64,000 nt of DNA from Yersinia kristensenii (GTDB taxonomy: Bacteria > Pseudomonadota > Gammaproteobacteria > Enterobacterales > Enterobacteriaceae), in contig NZ_UHIY01000001.1 in assembly GCF_900460525.1 (NCBI RefSeq), positions 2,108,001 through 2,172,000 of the forward strand. The letters are read 5' to 3'. Under the pieces are notes generated by a model. That model saw only the letters and a program-made list of their open reading frames with translations. It made no database searches and was not told the origin of the DNA. Below, piece after piece: positions 8,590 through 16,738 of this stretch (within the stretch, counting starts at the first letter, position 1; the number at the start of each line of letters is the position of its first letter). The position numbers and the translations under genes were made by a program.

Positions 8590-9359
8590 TGGCCTTCATT
8601 GGTATAGGGACAGGAGTAGCGACAGGTAGTGCAGGAGCAGCGGGCAGTGCCATTGGCTCGCCTACATACCCAATGTCAGGAAGTGACGGAGGCTGGGACG
8701 ATTACGGTATGTCGGATCCTACATATGGGGGGGCATGGAGCAGCAGCAAAGGCGGATTTGATTACCAGGGGAAAGCTTACGATCCTGCTCTACATGAGCC
8801 AATAGCTGTCAGCGCTGAAACTCACGGTGATTTCTGGGAAGACGATATGGATCATTCGGAAACCGTGAGTTATGAGGGTGCGGATACCAAAACGCGAGCA
8901 CAGGCCAACACGGGAGCACAGACCAAAACCGACGAAAAAACGTGTAAAAACTGTCCCCCGGAAGGAAAAGTATTACCTATGGTAAGACGTTGCTCGCGCT
9001 GGAGCATTATTACCATAAGTTACCAGACGCGCATTTGCGGCACATTTTATAACTCTGAAACGCAGCAGATTCAGGAGTTTAAGTACTGCGGTGTTTCATT
9101 TGACGGCTGGAAAGATAAACTGTGTCAGTTCTGGGAAGCGAAGGCACGATATGATCAGTTTTTCGATGCTTTTGGCGATCCTAAAGGATGGTGGAAAGGT
9201 TACAAAAGTGGTTTAAGTCAAGCTGCACGGCACCAAGCTGTTGCGACGGTTAATCAACCTTTAAAAGTCGTTTGGGTTTTTATGCAGCCAGTGAGCTATC
9301 GATACTTTTCGAAAATGTTTAAAGACTTTAAAGACATAATTACAAGGTGGGTGCCATGA
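8589..9359 (+). CDS. T6SS nuclease effector with Tox-REase-5 domain
   Basis: The 256-residue protein has a low-complexity N-terminus rich in Gly, Ala and Ser (1-110) and a C-terminal domain from about 120. That domain matches the Tox-REase-5 restriction-endonuclease-fold toxins: CKNCPPEG, then SYQTRICG, GVSFDGW, and the catalytic-looking WEAKARYDQFFDAFG with the Glu-x-Lys pair, then WVFMQPVSYRYF. Toxins of this family, such as TseT of Pseudomonas aeruginosa, are T6SS-delivered DNases. No PAAR motif or signal peptide is seen, so loading probably depends on the DUF4123 adaptor and VgrG2. The stop overlaps the immunity gene start (ATGA). Confidence 0.85.
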   Translation: MAFIGIGTGVATGSAGAAGSAIGSPTYPMSGSDGGWDDYGMSDPTYGGAWSSSKGGFDYQGKAYDPALHEPIAVSAETHGDFWEDDMDHSETVSYEGADTKTRAQANTGAQTKTDEKTCKNCPPEGKVLPMVRRCSRWSIITISYQTRICGTFYNSETQQIQEFKYCGVSFDGWKDKLCQFWEAKARYDQFFDAFGDPKGWWKGYKSGLSQAARHQAVATVNQPLKVVWVFMQPVSYRYFSKMFKDFKDIITRWVP

Positions 9360-10072
9360 TAAGAATATCAACAAATGCTTACTATGAAGATACTCTACGT
9401 CCTGACGTTGAGTTATGCCTTGATGAATTGTTTTATATTTCTGAATTGATAGATGGAATGTTGGGGACAAAAAAACGATGGTACGAAAAAGGATATTCAA
9501 GAAAGCAAGCGCTTGAGTATGTTGTATTTGACCATGACAAGGCTGAACCTAAGGTTGTTGAAAGATGGCGCAGTCAAATAGATAAAGATTATCCGTTAAT
9601 AATAGAAGGTGTATGGGATGGTGAAACTGACAGCAAAGTTTGTTCAATAAACTATATAAAAAAGCATGTCGAAAATATAAAAAAAACAACTTTGGATGTT
9701 AGTATTACCTGTGACGAAACAGATGTGAATGTAGAAAAAGTCATTGATTTTTTAACTTTCCTTGTTTCTAATAAAGGACATGTGTATGCATCAATAAATA
9801 CTAATGGCTATTGGAATAATAGTGAAAATGTATTCCCTGATCGAATTTGTGTAGGGTGGATGATTTATATTCCAGCGATATTATTACCAGAGTTAATTCC
9901 TGAGGCTGCTAGAATAGTACCTGTGATGTCTGCTGAAAAGCAAAAAGGAACTATTGTTGTCTCAACTATAGATATCTTTGATGGACGAAATAAAGAACAC
10001 ATAAGCAAAGCTAATGATGTTGAGATCAAACTTCTTGATCTGGGTTTCCTTCCTTTAATGACTGAACTTTAA
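9356..10072 (+). CDS. Imm52-like immunity protein for the Tox-REase-5 effector
   Basis: The start at 9356 is chosen because its ATG overlaps the effector stop (ATGA); a GTG three codons upstream is possible. The 238-residue cytosolic protein (no signal or membrane segment) has the features I associate with Imm52, the immunity family usually paired with Tox-REase-5 toxins: a Trp-rich middle (WRSQIDKDYP, GVWDG) and a C-terminal LLDLGFLPL. It would bind and block the nuclease in the producing cell and in sisters. It is AT-rich compared with the vgrG genes. Family assignment is from memory of the pairing and should be confirmed by profile search. Confidence 0.7.
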   Translation: MIRISTNAYYEDTLRPDVELCLDELFYISELIDGMLGTKKRWYEKGYSRKQALEYVVFDHDKAEPKVVERWRSQIDKDYPLIIEGVWDGETDSKVCSINYIKKHVENIKKTTLDVSITCDETDVNVEKVIDFLTFLVSNKGHVYASINTNGYWNNSENVFPDRICVGWMIYIPAILLPELIPEAARIVPVMSAEKQKGTIVVSTIDIFDGRNKEHISKANDVEIKLLDLGFLPLMTEL

Positions 10073-10129
10073 ATTTAGATTAATTAGCACTTCTGGGAGA
10101 TAGTATATCGAAAGAGGTGTTAGATCAGT

Positions 10130-10395
10130 ATGGTGTATGGAATCAACAATAAGTTTATTTTTAAAACTAGTAATTTTTTACCTCGGTAATTATTGTTATT
10201 AACTGTTATAGCTTAGATCTGGCCTTGCACAAGAGTACTCTAGATATTATTTTTCACAAGATTGCAGGGTGATATTTGTTTTTTCTGAAGAGTAGGCTAT
10301 TTACTCATTAATAATGATATTCATTACTCCCTGTTAGAGTTGTGCCAATAGGGGGTTGTTGTAATGATTAGATATATTTTTTTGATTGGCTCTTT
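10130..10395 (+). pseudogene. Third decayed copy of the small membrane protein family
   Basis: It begins with MVYGINNKFIFK, the same N-terminal pattern as the intact genes at 11647 and 11997, then loses frame within a few codons. From 10180 on the DNA nearly equals the decayed copy at 4710-4925. It sits just downstream of the Imm52-like gene and upstream of the second tssE'-tssJ' scar, the same layout as in the first module. Confidence 0.6.
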
Positions 10396-10588
10396 ATCCT
10401 TTTTTATATGAAGCTAAATTATATTAGGTGAAGTTTACTACTTAAATTTTCTTATTTTTAGTTTTTATTATGAAGTGTTCTTTCTTAAAAATAATGATAG
10501 TGATGAATTGCTTTCTATAAGTTTAGTTAGTTACTATCTTGTTGTACTGATAATGATTAACGTAATATATTTTCAGCTAGGTAAATAT
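10396..10588. other. Duplicated AT-rich spacer without a gene
   Basis: This stretch is a close but not identical copy of 4926-5117, including TGATGAATT, TTTCTATAAGTTTAGTTAGT and GTAAATATATGGACC at its right end. It links the decayed membrane-protein gene to the tssE fragment in both modules. I see no open frame, terminator or clear promoter in it. Its conservation only shows that the whole block from about 4710 to 5428 was copied to 10180-10893. Confidence 0.6.
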
Positions 10589-10762
10589 ATGGACCAAAAC
10601 TCCCCCCTCTCTGTATGAAACTCTCACCGGTAATTTCACCGGTGATTTGCCACTCGACGTCGTGAGTGAAGAAGAACAGGTCATATTGTCGGTGCTGGAT
10701 AATATCCAACGGATCCTGAACTCCCGGGCCGAAACAATTTCTCATTTACCTGATTTTGGGCT
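10589..10762 (+). pseudogene. tssE: 5' fragment of tssE, second scar
   Basis: The fragment is homologous to the start of tssE (13050) and to the first scar (5118-5278), breaking off at the same base after the LPDFGL codons. A one-base change near 10608 already breaks its frame. It keeps the NFTGDLP-type stretch of the intact gene, which the first scar has lost, so the two scars have decayed separately since they were formed. Confidence 0.8.
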
Positions 10763-10893
10763 TCTAAATCCGTGGTGGGGCTGTTTAATCGCCCGGATAT
10801 GAAAGATAACACCGGCGTCTGGTGCTGAGCCGTGACGATCTTGACCCGGACAAACCGCGCACCATTGAACTGGGCAATAGTGGGTTCATTCTG
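10763..10893 (+). pseudogene. tssJ: 3' fragment of tssJ, second scar
   Basis: It has the same two junctions as the first scar (tssE joined to tssJ, then the 69-bp internal deletion), so both descend from one event. It has more point differences from tssJ than the first scar and a 2-bp loss near 10820. It stops matching tssJ 4 codons before the normal stop, where an unrelated sequence begins instead of a vgrG. Confidence 0.8.
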
Positions 10894-10968
10894 GCAGGGT
10901 CGAAAGAAATGCAATTATCATTACAGAAAATAACGGTGTGGAAAGCATCATCTACATTGATTCTGTCT
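10894..10968 (+). pseudogene. 3' remnant of a lost vgrG or effector gene
   Basis: One frame reads RNAIIITENNGVESIIYID and stops at 10968, about 40 bp before the DUF3304 gene. The residue choice looks like real coding sequence, and the position is that of the end of an effector. It is joined directly to the tssJ fragment, so a whole vgrG and most of the effector have probably been deleted here. The original family cannot be told from 23 codons. Confidence 0.35.
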
Positions 10969-11008
10969 AAATACTCCGGCTAATCAGAATTGAGAATGAG
11001 AAAAAATA

Positions 11009-11518
11009 ATGGGATTTTTTAACCGGCTGGAAAAAATTGATGGTGCTGTGAATCGCGGTTATGCCCGTTGGGGGAAATGGATTTGGGGCAGCTTGCTGGC
11101 GATGGTGCTGGCATACGGCGGTTGGTTGGTCTGGGCATCGATATGGGGCCCGCCGACTGGGCCAGTAACCTTGATTATTCACAGTGAGATTGACCGGCCT
11201 ATTCTGGGTTTTAGTGTTAATGGGGTGGCTGGGTCGAATGCCTTTGCTCACGGAGGTGGGGGGGCAACTTGTTGCGGCAGTATAAGTGGCAACAAGGCGG
11301 AAGTTGTTTGGACGCTAAGCACTACCCGCGCCCAGTATGATGCAGGGCTCCGTACAGAAACGCGCCGTGCTGAGATGCCTTTACCGGAACGTAAGTGGGG
11401 GGAGAATGATTTGCACGTTCATTTTTTACCCGGTGATAAAGTCCTGCTGGGCTGGAGTGATAATGCATGGTCGCCTTATGAAGAACATTCTGATACTTCC
11501 AGTAAAGTTACAAAGTAG
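11009..11518 (+). CDS. DUF3304-like protein, probable orphan immunity protein
   Basis: The 169-residue protein has one membrane segment (about residues 24-46) after a short basic N-terminus, then a periplasmic domain. Motifs FSVNGVAGSNAF, GGGGATCCGS, a tryptophan in VVWTL, and LHVHFLPGDKV match the DUF3304 family often found beside T6SS vgrG and lipase genes, where it is a proposed immunity protein. The paired cysteines could form a disulfide. No effector is left upstream, only a short 3' remnant, so it may now protect against a toxin the cell no longer makes. The family is fairly sure; the function is inference. Confidence 0.7.
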   Translation: MGFFNRLEKIDGAVNRGYARWGKWIWGSLLAMVLAYGGWLVWASIWGPPTGPVTLIIHSEIDRPILGFSVNGVAGSNAFAHGGGGATCCGSISGNKAEVVWTLSTTRAQYDAGLRTETRRAEMPLPERKWGENDLHVHFLPGDKVLLGWSDNAWSPYEEHSDTSSKVTK

Positions 11519-11530
11519 GAGCATTAAATA

Positions 11531-11599
11531 GTGGACATTGAAAACCTTATTGCGGCCGCAAGACGTGGTTACTTGCTGTCAGGGTACATAGCTAATTGA
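11531..11599 (+). pseudogene. Short 22-codon fragment, possible truncated cargo gene
   Basis: A GTG-started frame reads MDIENLIAAARRGYLLSGY and ends after 22 codons, 12 bp after the DUF3304 stop. It looks like the first residues of a gene whose remainder was deleted, because the following DNA (from about 11590) resembles the leader of the decayed copy at 4330-4380. It is too short to assign and may be chance. Confidence 0.25.
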
Positions 11600-11646
11600 T
11601 CTAATCGTGCAAGGAAGGCCAATAGATAAAAATGAGTTATATAAAG

Positions 11647-12012
11647 ATGGCGTTTGGCATCAAAAGTCAGTTTATTTTAAAGCTAATAATCTTTGTTGTA
11701 TCTGTCATCATTATGATTGGCAGTTACAGCTTTGGCTCATCCTTGTACAAAGGTATGTTCGATATTACTTCTCACCGAAATGTTGGAATGATATTTATAT
11801 CTTTTTATTTTTTATTGATTGCTTCTCCTGTTTTACTTGTAACTTTGTTTACAACATTCAGGGTTGGTTTTGCGATTTTATTTTGTGGGATATGCTATTT
11901 ATTCTTTGAGTGGTATTCATTGCACCCTCTTAGAGTTATATTAATGGGGGCTAGTGTAGTAACTGGATATGTTTTTATTTTAGCGACTAGAAAAACATGG
12001 GATATGGAATAA
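11647..12012 (+). CDS. Small four-helix membrane protein, immunity-like, copy A
   Basis: The 121-residue protein has about four hydrophobic segments (roughly 9-28, 45-68, 75-92, 98-115) with short polar links. I chose ATG 11647 over the longer start at 11632 because the N-terminal pattern M-x-(Y/F)-G-I is shared with the copies at 4382, 10130 and 11997. I recognise no named family. A compact polytopic protein in a T6SS cargo region, present in several copies of which most are decayed, fits immunity against a membrane-targeting effector, but no such effector is visible here. It overlaps the next gene by 16 bp. Confidence 0.6.
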   Translation: MAFGIKSQFILKLIIFVVSVIIMIGSYSFGSSLYKGMFDITSHRNVGMIFISFYFLLIASPVLLVTLFTTFRVGFAILFCGICYLFFEWYSLHPLRVILMGASVVTGYVFILATRKTWDME

Positions 12013-12359
12013 ATAAAAACTTTATGTTCAAGGTCATCATAGCATTAATGGCGTGCTTTGTTGTTTTCTCCATCCATCAACTAGGTCATGAATGGTATAT
12101 GGGCCATTTTAAACCCCAGAGCAGGGGGGTGACGTTAGGTTTTGTTATGTTTTATATGAATTTTATAGTGATGCCTGCTGTGTTTATTTCTCCATTTCTG
12201 AAAGCAAGGTTTTCATTAGTAATGATAGTGTCGGTATTTGTAATTATGTTTACCACATGGTATAGCACAAATCCTCTCAGAGTAACATTAATGTTCCTAT
12301 CTGGCTTTATGGGGTATTTATTTGTAGTCCTAAGTCTTACTGTTGCAAATAAAAAATAA
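11997..12359 (+). CDS. Small four-helix membrane protein, immunity-like, copy B
   Basis: The 120-residue paralogue of the preceding gene keeps the start pattern (MGYGINKNFMFK), about four hydrophobic segments, and a shared motif near residue 88 (WYSTNPLRVTLMFLSGFMG versus WYSLHPLRVILMGASVVTG). The 16-bp overlap suggests translational coupling. Having two intact divergent paralogues side by side fits immunity against two related toxins, or one active and one spare copy. A closely related but broken copy lies at 4382-4638. Function is inferred only from context. Confidence 0.6.
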   Translation: MGYGINKNFMFKVIIALMACFVVFSIHQLGHEWYMGHFKPQSRGVTLGFVMFYMNFIVMPAVFISPFLKARFSLVMIVSVFVIMFTTWYSTNPLRVTLMFLSGFMGYLFVVLSLTVANKK

Positions 12360-12422
12360 TAACATTTAAAATATAACAAATGAGTTAATTAAGTTCGACA
12401 TCTAAACAGTAGGAGTAATTTT

Positions 12423-12586
12423 ATGGTGTTTGTAATGAAAATTAATTTATTTTAAAGTTAATGATTTTTGTTATCTCAGTAATTGTTGTGATTGGTGATT
12501 ATATTTTGGATTGGACTGGTACATAAGTATTATCGATATTGCTTTTCATGGGAGTGTTGGGGTGTGTTTATATCTTTCTATTTGTT
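12423..12586 (+). pseudogene. Fourth decayed copy of the small membrane protein family
   Basis: It starts like the family (ATGGTGTTTGTAATG, followed by TTATTTTAAAGTTAATGAT), has an early stop, and follows the intact gene at 11647 to about two thirds of its length (CGATATTGCTTTTCATG). It is then fused to the 3' part of an immunity gene copy at 12587. This fusion creates a mixed open frame at 12511-12732 that is unlikely to be functional. Confidence 0.6.
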
Positions 12587-12906
12587 TTGTTATTAAAGTT
12601 TTAGCATATAAAAATGCCACGCCAAGTTATAAATACTGGAATGAACCTAGCTTGTGTTATTTTATAATTTATGTCCCAGGCTATAAGCCTTATGGTGGGA
12701 TAGGACGAGTTCTACAGCTGTTTCCAAATTAATCATTTTTCATTGTTTATAATAAAGAAAATGAGAAACTAATAAGTTCCGCTTGGTATTTTTGGGAGTG
12801 GCAATTCTCAGATAAAATTGAACCAGAATGGTCCGGTATAGACGTTTTATATCCATCAGATAATGGCTGGTCTCTTCATGAATGTAAAGGGATAACCAGG
12901 CAATAA
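12587..12906 (+). pseudogene. Decayed second copy of the 131-residue immunity gene
   Basis: The DNA matches 3905-4225 closely (IKVLAYKNATPSYKYWNEP is kept) but the anchor-coding 5' end is gone. A CAA-to-TAA change at 12730 stops the frame after GRVLQLFPN, and reading on past it gives the rest of the protein to a stop at 12904. Downstream DNA (12908-12975) also resembles 4240-4290, so copy and flank were duplicated together. Confidence 0.85.
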
Positions 12907-13049
12907 AGTCTGAGATCAAAGATACCAATATTTGTCAGCTTGTTTATTCATCAACTCGATAGCCCCATCAGCCTGATGATGGGCTTGTGCCATGAATGAC
13001 CCTTCTGATTTTATCCGAATAAAGCGAACCGAGCGTCAGACTAAATATT
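12907..13049. other. Leader of tssE
   Basis: The left part resembles the flank of the intact 131-residue gene. A short repeat (CCATCAGCCTGATGATGGGC, 12963-12982) can form a small hairpin. No strong ribosome-binding site precedes the tssE ATG. Confidence 0.4.
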
Positions 13050-13493
13050 ATGAATACTCCCTCTCTGTATGAAATCCTCACCGGCAATTTCAGCGGTGAT
13101 TTACCACTCAATGTTGTGAGTGAAGAAGAACAGGTCATATTATCGGTATTGGATAATATCCAGCGGATACTCAATTCCCGGGCTGGAACCATTTCTCATT
13201 TACCTGATTTCGGGCTGCCAGATATGACTAAAATATTGCAAGGCATGCCGGGGACTGCTCATCAGTTAATAGATACCCTTTCAGATGTGTTGCTGAAATA
13301 CGAGCCGCGTCTAAAAAGTTTACAAGTTTTTTTATTGCCACAGACCGCGCCAGGGCATTTGGAATACGCCATTGAGGCGGAACTGAAAGGTCTGGGGCTA
13401 GTGCGGTATGGTACGGCGTTTATGCCAGAAGGTCGGGTGCTGATGCGCCACCTTAAACAACAACACTATCTCGATCCGAGGGAGTCGTTTTAA
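13050..13493 (+). CDS. tssE: T6SS baseplate protein TssE
   Basis: TssE is the gp25-like wedge subunit of the T6SS baseplate, from which the TssB-TssC sheath grows. The 147 residues are the usual length and include the early YEILTG and LPLNVVSEEEQVILSVL segment, the ISHLPDFGLPD turn, and the gp25 core with LLKYEPRL and YAIEAEL. Its first ~54 codons are copied into scars at 5118 and 10589. The stop overlaps the next start (TAATG). In the presumed ancestral order tssJ, vgrG and cargo precede it, so all DNA between 382 and 13049 is cargo placed between two structural genes. Confidence 0.9.
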   Translation: MNTPSLYEILTGNFSGDLPLNVVSEEEQVILSVLDNIQRILNSRAGTISHLPDFGLPDMTKILQGMPGTAHQLIDTLSDVLLKYEPRLKSLQVFLLPQTAPGHLEYAIEAELKGLGLVRYGTAFMPEGRVLMRHLKQQHYLDPRESF

Positions 13494-14923
13494 TGTTTAA
13501 TCAGGGAAGGAAAACTATGGCACCGAATACCGAGCGTACATTGAAAACTGGCGGTGATCCCCGCCATTTTGCTGAATTTAGCGCCTTACGTGACGAAATT
13601 GGCAAGTTACATCATCCCGCTCGCCCCGATGTTGACTGGGCTCGGGTTGAGCAGCTTTGTTTGGCGCTGTTTCGCCAGAACGGCGTTGAATTGCAGACCA
13701 CGGTAGATTTTACCCTGGCGCGAACTCACATTGCCGGGCTCGCAGGATTATGTGAGGGGCTGGAGTTACTGGCGGGCTTGCTGTCTCATCAATGGAGCGC
13801 ATTGTGGCCACCTCAAACTCATGCTCGGGTGGCGTTACTCGCTTGGTTGAGTGACAGATTGCAACAAGTCTGGCGCACCATGACACTGTGTTATGGCGAC
13901 CTGGCTCAGGTGTACCGGGCGGAGCGTGCGCTGGAGCAATTGTGTACACAACTGCAAACTTTAGAACTCAAGCATTTGAGTAAATTGGATGGTGTTCGCC
14001 TGATGTTGCATAACGCAGCATTGCGTCTGGAAAGTGCCGAGGCGAGTTCTGATATGCCAGACCGGTTGACGGTTCCGGCACGACAGGCGGATATCACTGA
14101 ACCACAAGTACCACCCACATTATCCTCTGCTGCGGTCAGTGAACCCGAGCCACTGGTTTATATTGTCAACGAACCCGCCCCACCGAGTGTTCAGGTGGCA
14201 TTGTCTCCACCGCCGTCACCGCCACCTCCGCGCTGGAAGGCCGGACAGGGTTTTGTTGCCGGGTTATTGTTGATGGCAGTGTTGATGGCGGGGAGTTTCA
14301 TTATCTGGCAGTCATGGTCATCCCCGCCGCTGGCGGAAGCATTGTTGGCCCGTATCGCTCCGTTACCTGCACCGCTGACTGCAAAATCAATCGATGAACT
14401 GAAAATACAGGCATCAGATACTGAGTGGGCGCATTTGGCGGAACCTATGTTGCAAGCCAGTGCGGTGCAGTTGGAGCAACTGGCAAAGTTACCGCCGTTA
14501 TGGGCACAAGGGCAGGGGGATACACTATTAGCGCAGGCACAACAACTGTGGCCAACCAATCAAGAAGTAAAACGGTTGAGTGCGGTGTGGCAACAGCAAC
14601 GAGAGAATGGGGCAGCCCCATTGGTGGAGTTGCAACACTACGCGCTGGCGCAAGAGCGATTACGGCAGTTGAGTGAGCGCCTCAATAGTTTGGATGAAAA
14701 AAAACGTGGATATATGACAGTCTCTGAACTGAAGTCTGCCGTTTACGCCATCCAACAGCCGCTGGCACAAACAGTTCCGCTGGAAGAGCTGTTGCGGCAG
14801 TATCAGGAACAATCAGAATCAGGGCAAATCCCGCCATTGGCATTGCGCCAACAGATAGACAGCCGGTTTACCCAACTGCTGAACCGATATGCATTGTTGG
14901 CCTTGCCTGCTAACGATCAGTAA
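13493..14923 (+). CDS. T6SS ImpA/VasL-type protein (TssA-related)
   Basis: The 476-residue protein has an ImpA N-terminal domain (about 20-130, with HHPARPDVDW and LLSHQWSALWPP), a Pro-rich linker (SPPPSPPPP, about 240), one membrane segment (GFVAGLLLMAVLMAGSFII, about 254-272) and a helical C-terminal part typical of VasL. Related TssA-like proteins cap or anchor the distal end of the sheath at the membrane; that role is known for some members and inferred here. Two starts have good ribosome-binding sites: 13493, which overlaps the tssE stop, and 13517. It is the last gene of the T6SS block; 200 bp without a gene follow. Confidence 0.8.
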   Translation: MFNQGRKTMAPNTERTLKTGGDPRHFAEFSALRDEIGKLHHPARPDVDWARVEQLCLALFRQNGVELQTTVDFTLARTHIAGLAGLCEGLELLAGLLSHQWSALWPPQTHARVALLAWLSDRLQQVWRTMTLCYGDLAQVYRAERALEQLCTQLQTLELKHLSKLDGVRLMLHNAALRLESAEASSDMPDRLTVPARQADITEPQVPPTLSSAAVSEPEPLVYIVNEPAPPSVQVALSPPPSPPPPRWKAGQGFVAGLLLMAVLMAGSFIIWQSWSSPPLAEALLARIAPLPAPLTAKSIDELKIQASDTEWAHLAEPMLQASAVQLEQLAKLPPLWAQGQGDTLLAQAQQLWPTNQEVKRLSAVWQQQRENGAAPLVELQHYALAQERLRQLSERLNSLDEKKRGYMTVSELKSAVYAIQQPLAQTVPLEELLRQYQEQSESGQIPPLALRQQIDSRFTQLLNRYALLALPANDQ

Positions 14924-15125
14924 ATATTCATTAATGAGGGAAATAACTGTCGCGAATTGACAAGTAAGGGCCGGTTTTATTTAGCACATTTATTAAAATA
15001 ATTAGCTTACTATTTTTCTATGCTGCCGCTAAAACCGACTACGCTTAGATTAATAACACGTCGCGCAACACTCTGATATTAAGTTTTAAAATAGTCCCCT
15101 CGACTGAGTAGTATATGGAGCATAC

Positions 15126-16634
15126 ATGGACATTGACCCTAAACCTCCCCGTACGATAAAAGCTCCCAGCTATCTGGATGCCCTTATTCCGGTAGTTTCA
15201 TTAATTGTGCTGGTCGGGGCATCTGTTACCCTGTTTGGCCTTAATGCCGTCAATGGCCCACTGCAAGTCGCGATCATCATTAGTACAATGATCACTTCAA
15301 TGGTCATATTAAAGAATGGTCATAGTTGGGAGGCTATTTCTGAATCAGGGCGTAAGGGTATTGCGACGGTCTCCGGCGCGATATTTATTCTTTTTTCTGT
15401 GGGCGCGTTAATTGGCACTTGGAATATGTCCGGCACTATCCCAACCATGGTGTATTACGGCATTGTTATGATTACACCTAATTGGTTTTACCCTATTGCT
15501 TTCCTGGTGTGTGTCGGAGTATCGCTGAGTATTGGCAGCTCCTGGACAACTGCCGGAACTTTGGGGGTTGGGTTAGTTGGTTTGGCTAATATGCTAGGAT
15601 TATCGCCAGAAATAACAGCGGGTGCGGTGATTTCTGGTGCGTATGTCGGTGATAAAGTTTCGCCCCTATCAGAAAGTACAGTATTGGCCGCACAATTAAA
15701 TGGTGTGGAACTGTATAAACATATTCGTACACAACTCTGGACGACCGTTCCCGCGGCGTTAATTGCCCTGATTGCTTTTATTGTGCTGGGTATGAATCAG
15801 CACAGCGCTTTTGATGCAACAGTGACTAATAATGAAATGACCCGTTTCAATGAGCTATTCCATATTACACCTTGGAATCTGTTGCCCCTGTTCTTTTTGC
15901 TGATGTTATCCGTATTGAAAGTACCCGCCGCGCTGGCCATCATGTGCTCTGCTTTGCTGGCCGGGATCATGACTTCTTTTATGCAACCACAGGTTATTGT
16001 GCGGTTTATTGCTGAACCGGATGTTGCCACACCGCTGCTGGCCATTAAAGCTATTTGGATTGCCATGGCGACCGGTTTTCAGGAAAACTCCGGCATTGAG
16101 CAGATCGACGCCCTGCTTTCGCGCGGTGGTATGGACAGTATGCTACTCACCATCTGGTTGATTATTGGTGCCGTCACTTTCGGGATCATGGTGGATGACT
16201 TTGGTCTGCTTAATAAATTGGTGACCCCGCTGCTGTTACGGGCCAGAACCGTGGGGCGCTTAATTGCCTCAGTTGTTGCCACCGCCATTGGGTTAAATAT
16301 TGCGGCGGGCGATCAATATATTGCTCTGCTGTTACCCACTCGCCTGTTTCGCGCTGAATTTGCCAAACGTGGATTAGCACCCGAAAACCTGTCGCGTGCG
16401 GTCTCTGACGCCGGTATTGTTACCTCACCTTTGATCCCATGGAATTCCTGCGGGGCTTATATGGCCGCAGTTCTCGGGGTATCGACTATGGCGTATATGC
16501 CGTTCGCCGTATTTAATATTGCGGCACCGTTGATAACTCTGGTGCTGGGTATTACTGGGTTTAATATTCGCCATATACCCATTGTTGTACCTGAGTTAAC
16601 AGAAAATATTCCTGACAATAAATCAGTCGAATAA
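15126..16634 (+). CDS. nhaC: Na+/H+ antiporter, NhaC family
   Basis: A 502-residue inner-membrane protein with about 11-12 hydrophobic segments. The conserved GSSWTTAGTLGVGLVG segment (about residue 138-155) and GAYVGDKVSPLSEST (about 175-190) are hallmark motifs of the NhaC branch of Na+/H+ antiporters, which export sodium in exchange for protons. A GGAG site lies 5 bp before the ATG. It is a single-gene unit between the T6SS block and the sugar locus. Some NhaC-like proteins exchange organic substrates such as malate for lactate (MleN-like), so the exact ion pair is not certain. Confidence 0.85.
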   Translation: MDIDPKPPRTIKAPSYLDALIPVVSLIVLVGASVTLFGLNAVNGPLQVAIIISTMITSMVILKNGHSWEAISESGRKGIATVSGAIFILFSVGALIGTWNMSGTIPTMVYYGIVMITPNWFYPIAFLVCVGVSLSIGSSWTTAGTLGVGLVGLANMLGLSPEITAGAVISGAYVGDKVSPLSESTVLAAQLNGVELYKHIRTQLWTTVPAALIALIAFIVLGMNQHSAFDATVTNNEMTRFNELFHITPWNLLPLFFLLMLSVLKVPAALAIMCSALLAGIMTSFMQPQVIVRFIAEPDVATPLLAIKAIWIAMATGFQENSGIEQIDALLSRGGMDSMLLTIWLIIGAVTFGIMVDDFGLLNKLVTPLLLRARTVGRLIASVVATAIGLNIAAGDQYIALLLPTRLFRAEFAKRGLAPENLSRAVSDAGIVTSPLIPWNSCGAYMAAVLGVSTMAYMPFAVFNIAAPLITLVLGITGFNIRHIPIVVPELTENIPDNKSVE

Positions 16635-16738
16635 TAACAATAGGGTAATTCATACTAAGATTTAGTGCAGTTTGGCGTATAGAGATTTTCTGCGGATGAG
16701 TTTGGTATCCTTTTCAGTTTCACCGATTAGGAAATAAA

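Noticed and set aside
12511..12732. 73-codon plus-strand frame
   Set aside because: It is a chance fusion of two decayed immunity genes, ended by a nonsense mutation.
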